Assembly (NCBI GenBank): GCA_025618425.1
Contig: CM046844.1
Span: 16,564,920 to 16,628,919 of the forward strand
Origin: Heliocidaris tuberculata
Lineage: Eukaryota > Echinodermata > Echinoidea > Camarodonta > Echinometridae
Reading direction: 5' to 3'
Length of the DNA stretch: 64,000 nucleotides
Part shown: piece after piece, positions 35,736-47,144 of the stretch
How the letters are laid out: each line of letters opens with the position of its first letter
Numbering within the stretch: position 1 is the stretch's first letter
Notes under the pieces: model-generated
Seen by the model: the letters and a program-made list of their open reading frames with translations, nothing else
The model's database searches: none
Told to the model about the DNA's origin: nothing
Program-made: the position numbers and the translations under genes

Positions 35736-36929
35736 CAAATGAATCATTAGGCCAACTGTGTTGTAGTGCCTTGATGCTCGGCCTTGGCCTTAAGGCACCT
35801 TAAGGACATTTTTTTTTCTAATACCTTGTCATTGGACTTTATGCCTCGGCCTTGGCCTTGAGGGTTCCAAGCCTTTGCTATATTTGCTAGTAAATTTTTA
35901 GAATATTTTTGTTATTTTGTGCAGTAACACTATATCATGTAGATTATGCAAGATCTAGCTGATAATAATAGACTTATAGACTTTGGAAATGAATTCATGT
36001 ATTACAATTTTTTAGATTTAATGATAGAATGATGATGATGATAATCATCATTATCATTTATCATCATGATATTAATAATATTAATGATGATGACAATGAT
36101 GATGACTGAATGATGACGCAAAATCTGGTTCTAGTTTTAGGTATGCCTACATCTGTTTTTATGTGCTTTGTTTGGCAGGGGGGGGGGCCTCTTGAATGGG
36201 GCAAAAAACATAATTTGAGAAAGAATAAGGGTAGAAAAGGAAGAAGAAAATTATGATTATATTGTAGATTATATTTGCCCCAATACGCAGGATAGATTGC
36301 ATTAATTATGAATTACATGTAGTCTTTTTAGGGTATGAAGTGCGAATGATTTTCTAAAGCTTGTTCTTTTCCCTCGCATTATGTTGCTTCATAATCTTGT
36401 AAAATGTTCACGCCCCAATTTACATAATCATAAATATGATATAGTTTAGAAATAGTTTTCTGCAGAGTTCAAAATTGAAAAAAAGGAGATATGTAATTCT
36501 TGTTGCTTGGCTCCCTATATACATGTTGGCCTTTAAGTTTTATCAGCCTCTTTTAAGTATTTTGCCTGGAATTGGCTTATAGGATAAAACTAAAATGGCA
36601 CTTGCAAAGGTTCAACATTTGAAAGAAAACGTAACTTTCGTCAGCCTTATAAATCCTCCTGAGTTGTCATGAATTTGATGCCCCATTTGAGAAACCGTTT
36701 ATCAATGTTCATTATTCGAAACTCTATACCGTTTGATTGAAGTGCTCCTTTGCGAATTTTCTTGGGTAAAGTGCACAGAAATTGGATTTTTTAAGGATTG
36801 AAAATGCAAAAAAATCTTCTGCTCGGTAGTAAAGTTGTATATTTTTTTATTTATTTATTTATTTTATTTGTTAATATCTTTTTTTAACGGGGGAATTTTA
36901 TTGTTTGCTCTATAGGTGCCATAATATCA
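35736..36929. other. no gene recognised
   Basis: AT-rich sequence with ATC/GAT microsatellite-like sequence near 36030-36120. Part of 36480-36590 may belong to the LINE fragment that follows. Confidence 0.4.
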
Positions 36930-37240
36930 AGATCTCATTGTTTGTTGTTGTTCTGTTTTTAAAGCCTTCCATGACCAAATGCCAATATATATCAAAGATA
37001 AAATAACATTTCACAACCCATCCCGTCCTAATCTTCGCTCTTCTAGGGACCCATTTCTTAATCTCACCACCCCCCCTCCCCCCCCCAAAAAAAAAACCGT
37101 AGCAAAGCTGGCGGTCGTACATTTACTGTGACTGCATCCAAAGAATTGAACAAAATCCTTTCTTTCATAAAATCAGCTAATTCCCCAGACCAATTTTAGA
37201 AATTTTTGAAAACATATGTCTTCCCGGAATAGTTAAACCC
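36930..37240 (+). pseudogene. LINE RT C-terminal remnant
   Basis: The frame from 36961 reads KAFHDQMPIYIKDKI, NPSRPNLRSS, then after a C/A-run GGRTFTVTASKELNKI, and FLKTYVFPE after a stop. This order (KA.HG.AP.Y; SR.LRSS; G.R.F...A...LN..P; LK.YLF) is the C-terminus of CR1-type reverse transcriptases. Stops and homopolymer frameshifts show that it is dead. Confidence 0.6.
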
Positions 37241-37397
37241 CTTCCATTTTTTTCAAACTTTATGCTTAATAAGTTGAATTTTTATTCTAAGTTATGTATT
37301 ATTAATTTTGTATTAATGTTATGTTATGAATTATTAAATGTATTAATATTATCTTAAGTGTTATTAAGTTTGTACGCTGTGATATGGCTGTACTAAA

Positions 37398-38533
37398 TAC
37401 AACAAGAAAGTAACTCCCCCCTTAATCAAATTGGCGTAACTTCTTAACGAAATGGTTGTGAGCAAAATAACTTGGCAAGAGTATTCTTAACCTTATCGAC
37501 TAAGTTTCCTGTAAAAATGAGACTGATCCATCGAGTCATGCATGAGTGGGCAAACATTAAAGGCAAAAATTTCACTTTTCAAAAGTCACAAGGGTCATTT
37601 TTTGTGCCGTATTAACGGTATACATTTTAGCATTTCTTACGCGATATTTTTAAAGGGTACCAATCACCAAAAATAAGTTTGCTCTGTATGTTGGAGGTTT
37701 CATGACGTTATATTATATTCCAAATATGGGCTTCCAATGTTTATCCCATAAAGAGATATTACTATATATTTCAAGTACACTCTCTATAAGCGTAAAAGCG
37801 ACTCGTGAGTAGACTACTCGACGCACTCGCCCAGATAAAGGCTCCCGCAGAACCAAACTCGGAGTTCGGTTCCGCGCGAGCATTTTCATGTTATCCTTTA
37901 TTTCCTTAATACTCATTAACTGTTGACCTATAGAATACCAGACAAAGTTCTTTGAGGTTGATTTTATACTTTCTAGCTGTAAACAGTAAACAAATTATTT
38001 TTTCAGGTGATTGGTACACTTTAAACTGTGCTCACTCACCCATGACACGATTACAATCTCTTATGTTCACACAACATGTGATGATACATTTTGGTAAAAA
38101 TATCTGGGGTTATTTTTTTTCAATAAGCTGAATGGATTTTTCAATTTCAAATTCATGAGTGTTGATTTTTTTTTAAATTGTGCTCACCCACCCATAATAA
38201 TAATGATAAAGGTGTTGGGATAGGTGTGAGGGGGTCAAGTGATGGATAATAAACAACAACAACACATAAATATGCACCAGAAACCGAATTCGCTGAAATC
38301 TCGTTTCACAGAATCCCCCAAATTACCCTTGTGACTTTTGAAATGTGACAATTTTGCCTTTAATGTTTGCTCAGTCATGCATGACTCAATGGATCAATCT
38401 CATTTTTACAGAAAAGTTAGTAAGTATAGGAAAACTCCTGCCAAGTTAATTTGCTAAAAACCGTTTCGTTGAAAAATTACGCTATTTTGAGGGGGGGGGG
38501 GGGGGGGGGGGGGGGGGTTACTTTTTTGTTGTG
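37398..38533. mobile_element. foldback element hosting an M3 insertion
   Basis: The left arm 37398-37610 (ACAACAAGAAAGTAACTCCC ... CATGCATGA ... CAAAAGTCACAAGGGT) is inverted as 38310-38533. The right arm is interrupted by a G-run of about 25 bases at 38493-38517. A complete M3 copy lies in the middle. It ends 37 bases before the large array. Confidence 0.75.
37649..38025 (+). mobile_element. MITE family M3, complete copy
   Basis: 377 bp, with ends TTTAAAGGGTACCAATCACC and GGTGATTGGTACACTTTAAA, near-perfect 20-bp inverted repeats. It is non-coding. Confidence 0.82.
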
Positions 38534-38570
38534 TTTATATGGAGAGCGTACTAAATGCTATTTATCATTA

Positions 38571-40958
38571 TTAGGTGGTCTGTCGTAATCGACAGATCAC
38601 CTTTTATATTCGTCCGAATTTTCTTTATTTCTTTATTTTTATTTCCCCCATTCCTTGTCCATTCGAAATCTTCAATAGTACTTTATCAATTTTCGTCAAA
38701 TTTTCGTCAGTGATGTCATCCCATGAGGACATATTCCCGTTTACATATCAAGGTCAACAGGTCATCGTGACGTCATCCAGGCGCCATTTTGTCAAATCAC
38801 ATTATCAATCATATCTTCATAACCAATCATCAAAAATTGTCCATATTTACATGACATTAACTTCAGGTCATGGGTCATCAGGTCATGTCGTCAAAAGTCA
38901 TCCAGAGGTCATGACGCGCGCGTACGCGTGCGTCAAAATTTAAAACTGCTCAAAATCATCCAAGGATCAAACGAGAGTACGTTTCAGGTCATTTCAAGCA
39001 TTTCAAAAATTTCCGTCCGTGCGCGTCCGTGCGCGCGTTATGCACGTGCGCAGCGCGTACAGAGTGTAAAAACGCCGTTTTTTCGCATGGTTTGTGTTCC
39101 TGACACTATTCTTGACAATTTCCAACCATTTACAGGCATTCTCGACATTCCCTAAGGCCACACGCGCGCGTCAAACTTTAAAATCTGCGCGCGCGTCAAT
39201 GGGCAAAATAGTGTAAAAAGTCGTAAAAACATGCCTCTACAAAAATAACTCTAGCCCTTTAAATAGTCCGTTGACCCCCTAATTTTTTTTCATATTTGGG
39301 TAGAGGAGGAATCATAGATATAATTTCATGGGTAATTTGAGCCTTAATTATATTGCAAAGTCATCAACATGGCGTCTAAACTCAAAATTTCATTTTTTCA
39401 AAAATGACGTCATCAAATTTATGCAAATTTGACTATAACTCCTTTAATATAGGTCATTTTTCGCCCAAATTTGGATATGTTGTAGCTGAGACAATTCTCT
39501 ATTAGATGAGTTACACGATTTTTCATTTTGACAAAGGCATCATGGCGTTTTTTTTGCGAATAAAGGAGGTATGTCAATTTTTCTCATTTTGCGTGTATTC
39601 TCTATGGGACATGACTTTTTCTCAAATCTTGATTCTACATTCCCGTCTTCTTTGAGCAGTATCTTTGTAATTTCTGCTCGATTTTCTTCCAAATTTTAAT
39701 ATGTTATAGCTGAGACAATAAGCTTTCACAAATGTGCCCTCCAATATTTGATCAGATGTCGGGATCATGCCCATTTTTTCACTACAAAATGTGATTTCAG
39801 AATCCCGTATTTCGTTTACGTGTTATCTCTATTGGAAATATTTTGGTCCATTGGTAAAGCACTTGCCTTCCATTCCGGCGACCCCCGGATCGATTCCCGG
39901 TGGGACCATTTTTTTTTTTTTTTTCACTTTTTTTTTTTTTTTGGGGGGGGGCCTTTCATTTTACCATCTTCTTCGTCTATTATAACATAAACCATCACAA
40001 ACAATGTAATAAACTGCCTAATTTTGCGTGTTATGTCTATTGGAAAGTAGTGTGCAGTAGTTTGTGTACAATCTCATTCCCTGTCGTGTATTAAAGCTAA
40101 GGGGATAATCTCCCACATGTCCTGCAATATCAAATCGTCCAGTTCGTTATCCCGATTTCTCCAAATCGGCTCAGTCAATTTTCTTCATATTTTCGTCAGT
40201 CATCAGTCCTAATAAGGTCAAGTTCCCACATCTTTTTCAAGGTCATCAGGTTATTGTGACGTCATGCAGGCGCCATTTTGTGAAAATCAACTTATGGTCA
40301 TATGTTCATAACGAAATGTCATTTCTCATTCATATTTGGCATGATTGAAGCTGATATCAATCCGGTCAATCCCAGAGATTTAGACGCGCGCGTGCGCACA
40401 CGTTCGCTCGTCAGTGCCCCCGCAAATATGAAAGATGACACCCCCAATAACTCCCAAAAGAGGACGTAAATCTTTCTGAATTTTGCCTCGTCCATCACAT
40501 TTCCACCAAATATCATGCACACCAAAAATCAGATTCACAGCTCAATTCGTTTTTTTTTTTATTATTCATTTTTTTCCTTTTTTGACCCCCCCTCTTTTTA
40601 CGGGGGCAATAACTCAAAAACGAAACCATGAATCTTTTTCAAATTCGACACAGTAATGAGGACTGATAAGAAGTGTTGACGGTGAAAATTTGAGGTTCAT
40701 GACATCATTATGACGTCATCTACGCTTCATTCAGTGATTTTGGGGTGAAAAATGCCCTTTTCGGACCCTGAAAATGAGCCCTAACTTCAGTTTGCGGGGT
40801 GCTAGAGACTTGGGACTTGATTCACATGAAAGAGCAGAAAATTCTACACAAAAAAGGTTCGTATAGCTCAAACGTTTTAACGGTCGTCTTCAGGGTGAAA
40901 ATGGCTTTCAAAGTTCAAATTACCCATTTTGCCATAGACACACACGTTATAGGTATTA
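38571..40958 (+). mobile_element. array unit U1, type a body, G1 end
   Basis: One type a head; body starts TTTCCCCCATTCCTTGTCCA. The tRNA-like module is at 39841-39908 with the variant box GGATCGATTCC. It ends with CACACGTTATAGGTATTA, directly before the next head. CpG-rich tracts lie at 38913-38940, 39012-39060 and 39159-39203. Confidence 0.8.
39841..39908 (+). pseudogene. tRNA-Gly-like module, altered B box
   Basis: Same layout, but the B box is GGATCGATTCC and the loop TTCCATT. This subtype is found in U1, U2, U6, U7, U10, U11 and U12. Two T-runs split by CAC follow, often with a G-run. The altered box would be expected to bind TFIIIC less well; this is inference. Confidence 0.55.
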
Positions 40959-41580
40959 TTAGGTGGTCTGTCGTAATCGACAGATCACCTTTTATATTCG
41001 TCCGAATTTTCTTTCTATATTTAGGTGGTCTGTCGTAATCGACAGATCACCTTTTATATTCGTCCGAATTTTCTTTATTCTTTATTAGGTGGTCTGTCGT
41101 AATCGACAGATCACCTTTTGTATTCGTACGAATCTTCTTTATTTATTAGGTGGTCTGTCGTAATCGACAGATCACCTTTTGTATTCGTACGAATTTTCTT
41201 TCTTTATTAGGTGGTCTGTCGTAATCGACAGATCACCTTTTGTATTCGTACGAATCTTCTTTATTTATTTATTAGGTGGTCTGTCGTAATCGACAGATCA
41301 CCTTTTGTATTCGTACGAATCTTCTTTCTTTATTAGGTGGTCTGTCGTAATCGACAGATCACCTTTTGTATTCGTACGAATTTTCTTTCTTTATTAGGTG
41401 GTCTGTCGTAATCGACAGATCACCTTTTGTATTCGTACGAATCTTCTTTATTAGGTGGTCTGTCGTAATCGACAGATCACCTTTTATATTCGTCCGAATT
41501 TTCTTTCTATATTTATTTATTAGGTGGTCTGTCGCAATCGACAGATCACCTTTTATATTCGTCCGAATTTTCTTTCTTTA
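40959..41580 (+). repeat. stack of ten ~60-bp 5' heads
   Basis: Heads start at 40959, 41021, 41085, 41146, 41207, 41272, 41333, 41394, 41451 and 41520. Each has GGTGGTCTGTC, a hairpin closing with CGACAGATCACC, and ATTCGTMCGAAT, then T-rich spacer ending in ATTA. The order of subtypes is a, a, six b, a, a. Type b carries the perfect palindrome ATTCGTACGAAT. Confidence 0.92.
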
Positions 41581-43908
41581 TTTATTTTTATTTCCCCCAT
41601 TCCTTGTCCATTCGAAATCTTCAAAAGTCCAGTATCAATTTTCGTCAAATTTTCGTCAGTGATGTCATCCCATGAGGACATGTTCCCGTTTACATATCAA
41701 GGTCAACAGGTCATCGTGACGTCATCCAGGCGCCATTTTGTCAAATCACATTATCAATCATATCTTCATAACGAATCATCACAAATCGTTCATATTTACA
41801 TGACATTAACTTCAGGTCATGGGTCATCAGGTCATGTCATCAAAGGTCATTCAGAGGTCATGACGGGCACGTACGCGCGCGTCAAATTTTAAAAATGCTC
41901 AAAATCATCCAAGGATCAAACGAGAGTACGTTTCAGGTCATTTCAAGAATTTCAAAAATTTCCGTCCGTGCGCGTCCGTGCGCGCGTTATGCGCGTGCGC
42001 AGCGCGTACAGAGTGTAAAAACGCCGTTTTTTCGCATGGTTTGTGTTCCTGACACTATTCTTGACAATTTCCAACCATTTACAGGCATTCTCGACATTCC
42101 ATAAGGCCACACGCGCGCGTCAAACTTTAAAATCCGCGCGCGCGTCAATGGGCAAAATAGTGTAAAAAGTCGTAAAAACATGCCTCTACAAAAATAACTC
42201 TAGCCCTTTAAATAGTCCGTTGACCCCCTAATTTTTTTTCATATTTGGGTAGAGGAGGAATCATAGATATAATTTCATGGGTAATTTGAGCCTCAATTAT
42301 ATTACAAAGTCATTAAAATGGCGTCTAAACTCAAAATTTCATTTTTTCAAAAATGACGTCATCAAATTTATGCAAATTTGACTATAACTCCTTTAATATT
42401 GGTCATTTTTCGCCCAAATTTGGATATGTTGTAGCTGAGACAATTCTCTACAAGATCAGTTACCATGATTTTTCATTTTGACAAAGGCATCATGGCATAT
42501 TTTTGCGATTAAAGGAGGTATGTCAATTTTTCTCATTTTGCGTGTATTATCTATGGGAGATGACTTTTTCTCAAATCTTGATTCTACATTCCCGTCTTCT
42601 TTGAGCAGTATCTTTGTAATTTCTGCTCGGTTTTCTTCCAAATTTTAATATGTTATAGCTGAGACTAAAAGCTTTCACAAGTGTGCCCTCCAATTTTTGA
42701 TCAGATGTCGGGATCATGCCCATTTTTTCACTACAAAATGTGATTTCAGAATCCCGTATTTCGTTTACGTGTTATCTCTATTGGAAATATTTTGGTCCAT
42801 TGGTAAAGCACTTGCCTTCCATTCCGGCGACCCCCGGATCGATTCCCGGTGGGACCATCTTTTTTTTTTTTTTTTTTTTCACTTTTTTTTTTTTTTTGCC
42901 TTTCATTTTACCATCTTCTTCGTCTATAATAACATAAACCATCACAAACAATGTAATAAACTGCCTAATTTTGCGTGTTATGTCTATTGGAAAATAGTGT
43001 GCAGTAGTTTGTGTACAATCTCATTCCCTGTCGTGTATTAAAGCTAAGGGGATAATCTCCCACATGTCCTGCAATACCAAATCGTCCAGTTCGTTATCCC
43101 GATTTCTCCAAATCGGCTCAGTCAATTTTCTTCATATTTTCGTCAGTCATCAGTCCTAATAAGGTCAAGTTCCCACATCTTTTTCAAGGTCATCAGGTTA
43201 TTGTGACGTCATCCAGGCGCCATTTTGTGAAAATCAACTTATGGTCATATGTTCATAACGAAATGTCATTTCTCATTCATATTTGGCATGATTGAAGCTG
43301 ATATCAATCCGGTCAATCCCAGAGATTTAGACGCGCGCGTGCGCACACGTTCGCTCGTCAGTGCCCCCGCAAATATGAAAGATGACACCCCCAATAACTC
43401 CCAAAAGAGGACGTAAATCTTTCTGAATTTTGCCTCGTCCATCACATTTCGACCAAATATCATGCACACCAAAAATCAGATTCAGAGCTCAATTCGTTTT
43501 TTTTTTTTATTATTCATTTTTTCCTTTTTTGACCCCCCCCCCTCTTTTTACGGGGGCAATAACTCAAAAACGAAACCATGAATCTTTTTCAAATTCGACA
43601 CAGTAATGAGGACTGATAAGAAGTGTTGACGGTGAAAATTTGAGGTTCATGACGTCATTATGACGTCATCTACGCTTCATTCAGTGATTTTGGGGTGAAA
43701 AATGCCCTTTTCGGACCCTGAAAATGAACCCTAACTTCAGTTTGCGGGGTGCTAGAGACTTGGGACTTGATTCACATGAAAGAGCAGAAAATTCTACACA
43801 AAAAAGGTTCGTATAGCTCAAACGTTTTAACAGTCGTCTTCAGGGTGAAAATGGCTTTCAAAGTTCAAATTACCCATTTTGCCATAGACACACACGTTAT
43901 AGGTATTA
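40959..43908 (+). mobile_element. array unit U2, ten heads, G1 end
   Basis: The body is nearly identical to U1 after a stack of ten heads (40959-41580). The tRNA-like module is at 42791-42857, variant box. The added length is almost entirely the head stack. Confidence 0.8.
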
Positions 43909-44425
43909 TTAGGTGGTCTGTCGCAATCGACAGATCACCTTTTATATTCGTCCGAATTTTCTTTATTCTTTATTTTTATTTCCCCCATTCCTTGTCCATT
44001 CGAAATCTTCAAAAGTCCAGTATCAATTTTCGTCAAATTTTCGTCAGTGATGTCATCCCATGAGGACATGTTCCCGTTTACATATCAAGGTCAACAGGTC
44101 ATCGTGACGTCATCCAGGCGCCATTTTGTCAAATCACATTATCAATCATATCTTCATAACGAATCATCACAAATCGTTCATATTTACATGACATTAACTT
44201 CAGGTCATGGGTCATCAGGTCATGTCATCAAAGGTCATTCAGAGGTCATGACGGGCACGTACGCGCGCGTCAAATTTTAAAAATGCTCAAAATCATCCAA
44301 GGATCAAACGAGAGTACGTTTCAGGTCATTTCAAGCATTTCAAAAATTTCCGTCCGTGCGCGTCCGTGCGCGCGTTATGCGCGTGCGCAGCGCGTACAGA
44401 GTGTAAAAACGCCGTTTTTTCGCAT

Positions 44426-44457
<32 letters not shown>

Positions 44458-45036
44458 TGTAGACGTCGTTTTCTTGTCCATCTTTTCCTTAATTTCTCGT
44501 CCATCCTGCCTTCAAGAACAAAACCAATGGTGGAAACTTGTAGGAAATGCATGTCCATTTTACTTCCAACTCAAAGATTCGTTAAAAATCTCCCATTTTT
44601 TCACCCAATGCCAGATGAAAAAACGGAAAATCTCATACTAATTAACCGAAAACCACCCAACACCACCTTTTTTTTGCAGGGCTGATTACTTAAAAACGGA
44701 ATCTTGAATCTTTATGAAAGTTGGCACAGACATGAGTGTTGGTAGGAGAATTATGCTGTGAAAACAACAAGGTCATGATGTAATTATAACTTTATCCAGG
44801 TGCCATTTTCTGAAAATCAACTTATTGTCATGTATGGTCATGTATGTTCATAACGAAATGTCATTTCTCTTTCATATTTCGGATGGTCAATTTCACTGTC
44901 ATATATATGGCCATCTTATCATTGTCGTCGACCCTATCATGATCACTATCTTGCCCAATCATCATATCTTACATAAGAATTCACCAGTTCAAGACAGACC
45001 ACCTAATTCGTCTTCAGTGACGAATTAAATTTCTAG
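43909..45036 (+). mobile_element. array unit U3, short, G2 3' end
   Basis: A type a head and block B run to CGCATG at about 44426, then a 28-base T-run and a 580-bp module not found in full-size units (from AAGTGTAGACGTCGTTTTCT). It lacks the tRNA-like module. It ends with the full 3' terminus at 44993-45036. Confidence 0.8.
44993..45036 (+). repeat. 44-bp 3' terminus: inverse tag, hairpin, CTAG
   Basis: GACAGACCACC, then the hairpin arms TAATTCGTC and GACGAATTA (45004-45012 and 45019-45027, loop TTCAGT), then AATTTCTAG. Four further copies end at 47144, 49385, 55210 and 57517. All are followed by T. Confidence 0.85.
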
Positions 45037-47144
45037 TTTATTTTTATTTCCCCCATTCCTTGTCCATTCGAAATCTTCAATAGTACTTTATCAATTTTCG
45101 TCAAATTTTCGTCAGTGATGTCATCCCATGAGGACATGTTCCCGTTTACATATCAAGGTCAACAGGTCATCGTGACGTCATCCAGGCGCCATTTTGTCAA
45201 ATCACATTATCAATCATATCTTCATAACCAATCATCAAAAATTGTCCATATTTACATGACATTAACTTCAGGTCATGGGTCATCAGGTCATGTCGTCAAA
45301 AGTCATCCAGAGGTCATGACGCGCGCGTACGCGTGCGTCAAAATTTAGAACTGCTCAAAATCATCCAAGGATCAAACGAGAGTACGTTTCAGGTCATTTC
45401 AAGCATTTCAAAAATTTCCGTCCGTGCGCGTCCGTGCGCGCGTTATGCACGTGCGCAGCGCGTACAGAGTGTAAAAACGCCGTTTTTTTCGCATGGTTTG
45501 TGTTCCTGACACTATTCTTGACAATTTCCAACCATTTACAGGCATTCTCGACATTCCCTAAGGCCACACGCGCGCGTCAAACTTTAAAATCCGCGCGCGC
45601 GTCAATGGGCAAAATAGTGTAAAAAGTCGTAAAAACATGCCTCTACAAAAATAACTCTAGCTCTTTAAATAGTCCGTTGACCCCCTAATTTTTTTTCATA
45701 TTTGGGTAGAGGAGGAATCATAGATATAATTTCATGGGTAATTTGAGCCTCAATTATATTGCAAAGTCATCAAAATGGCGTCTAAACTCAAAATTTCATT
45801 TTTTCAAAAGTGACGTCATCAAATTTATGCAAATTTGACTATAACTCCTTTAATATTGGTCATTTTTTGCCCAAATTTGGATATGATGTAGCTGAGACAA
45901 TTCTCTACAAGCTCAGTCACCATGATTTTTCATTTTGACAAAGGCATCATGGCGTATTTTTGCGATTAAAGGAGGTATGTCAATTTTTCTCATTTTGCGT
46001 GTATTCTCTATGGGACATGACTTTTTCTCAAATCTTGATTCTACATTCCCGTCTTCTTTGAGCAGTATCTCTCTTATTTCTGCTCGATTTTCTCCCAAAT
46101 TTGAGTATGTTATAGCTGAGACTATAAGCTTTTACAAATGTGCCCTCCAATTTTTGATCAGATGTCGGGATCATGCCCTTTTTTTAACTACAAAATGTCA
46201 TTTGAGAATCCCGTTTTTCGTCTACGTGTTATGTCTATTGGAAATATTTTGGTCCATTGGTAAAGCACTTGCCTCCCATTCCGGCGACCCAGGTTCGACT
46301 CCCGGTGGGTCCATTTTTTTTTTTTTTTTTTTTTTTTTTGCCTTTCATTCTACCATCTTCTTCGACTATTATAACATATACCATCACAAACAATGTAAAA
46401 AACTGCCTAATTTTGCGTGTTATGTCTATTGAAAGTAGTGTGCAGTAGTTTGTGTAGAATCTCATTCCCTGTCGTGTATTAAAGCTAAGGGGATAATCTT
46501 CCACATGTCCTGCAATATCAAATCGTCCAGTTCGTTATCCCGATTTCTCCAAATCGGCTCAGTCAATTTTCTTCATATTTTCGTCAGTCATCAGTCCTAA
46601 TAAGGTCAAGTTCCCACATCTTTTTCAAGGTCATCAGGTTATTGTGACGTCATCCAGGCGCCATTTTGTGAAAATCAACTTATGGTCATATGTTCATAAC
46701 GAAATGTCATTTCTCTTTCATATTTGGCATGGTTAAGGTCACTGTCATTCCAGTCAAGGTCATTTCGTTAAACGCGCGCGTACGCGTACGTCCGCGCGTC
46801 CGTGCGCGCCCAAAATTTAGAAATGATCCAAATCGTCCCAAATTCATTTTGCAAACGTTTCATGCCATTTCAAGCACTTTTCGAAAAATCGCCCATAAAA
46901 CTGAACCTGTAGGGGCGCTATGCCACTTAGGTTATCGTGGTTATTGTCATCATTATTGTCATTATGATCATCATTATCAATATATCATTATCGTCATTGT
47001 CATCACTTATATGACCATATCTTATGATCATTGTCAACATTATGATTATAATCTTGCAGAAATATTATCACACCTGACAAAGCACTTTGCCACAGTGAAA
47101 GACAGACCACCTAATTCGTCTTCAGTGACGAATTAAATTTCTAG
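45037..47144 (+). mobile_element. array unit U4, headless, G2 end
   Basis: It begins directly after CTAG with TTTATTTTTATTTCCCCC, without any head. The tRNA-like module is at 46249-46313 with canonical box GGTTCGACTCC. The end region is rich in ATT/GTCAT repeats (46930-47045), and the 3' terminus is at 47101-47144. Confidence 0.8.
46249..46313 (+). pseudogene. tRNA-Gly-like module with canonical B box
   Basis: The segment GGTCCATTGGTAAAGCACTT, then TGCCTCCCATTCC (Gly-CCC-like anticodon loop), then GGTTCGACTCC, a perfect Pol III B box, then GGGTCCA and a run of T. The T-stem pairs at four of five positions. The 5' flank does not pair with the 3' acceptor half, so it is a tRNA-derived relic or Pol III promoter rather than a working tRNA. 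Copies of this subtype are at 48486-48550 and 56616-56680. Confidence 0.6.

Noticed and set aside
40959..41580. CRISPR-like array of ~60-bp direct repeats
   Set aside because: There are no unique spacers between repeats, the context is eukaryotic, and each repeat is a 5' terminus of the array element.
46249..46313. A functional tRNA-Gly gene
   Set aside because: The acceptor stem does not pair and the anticodon stem is poor; only the T-arm and B box are good.
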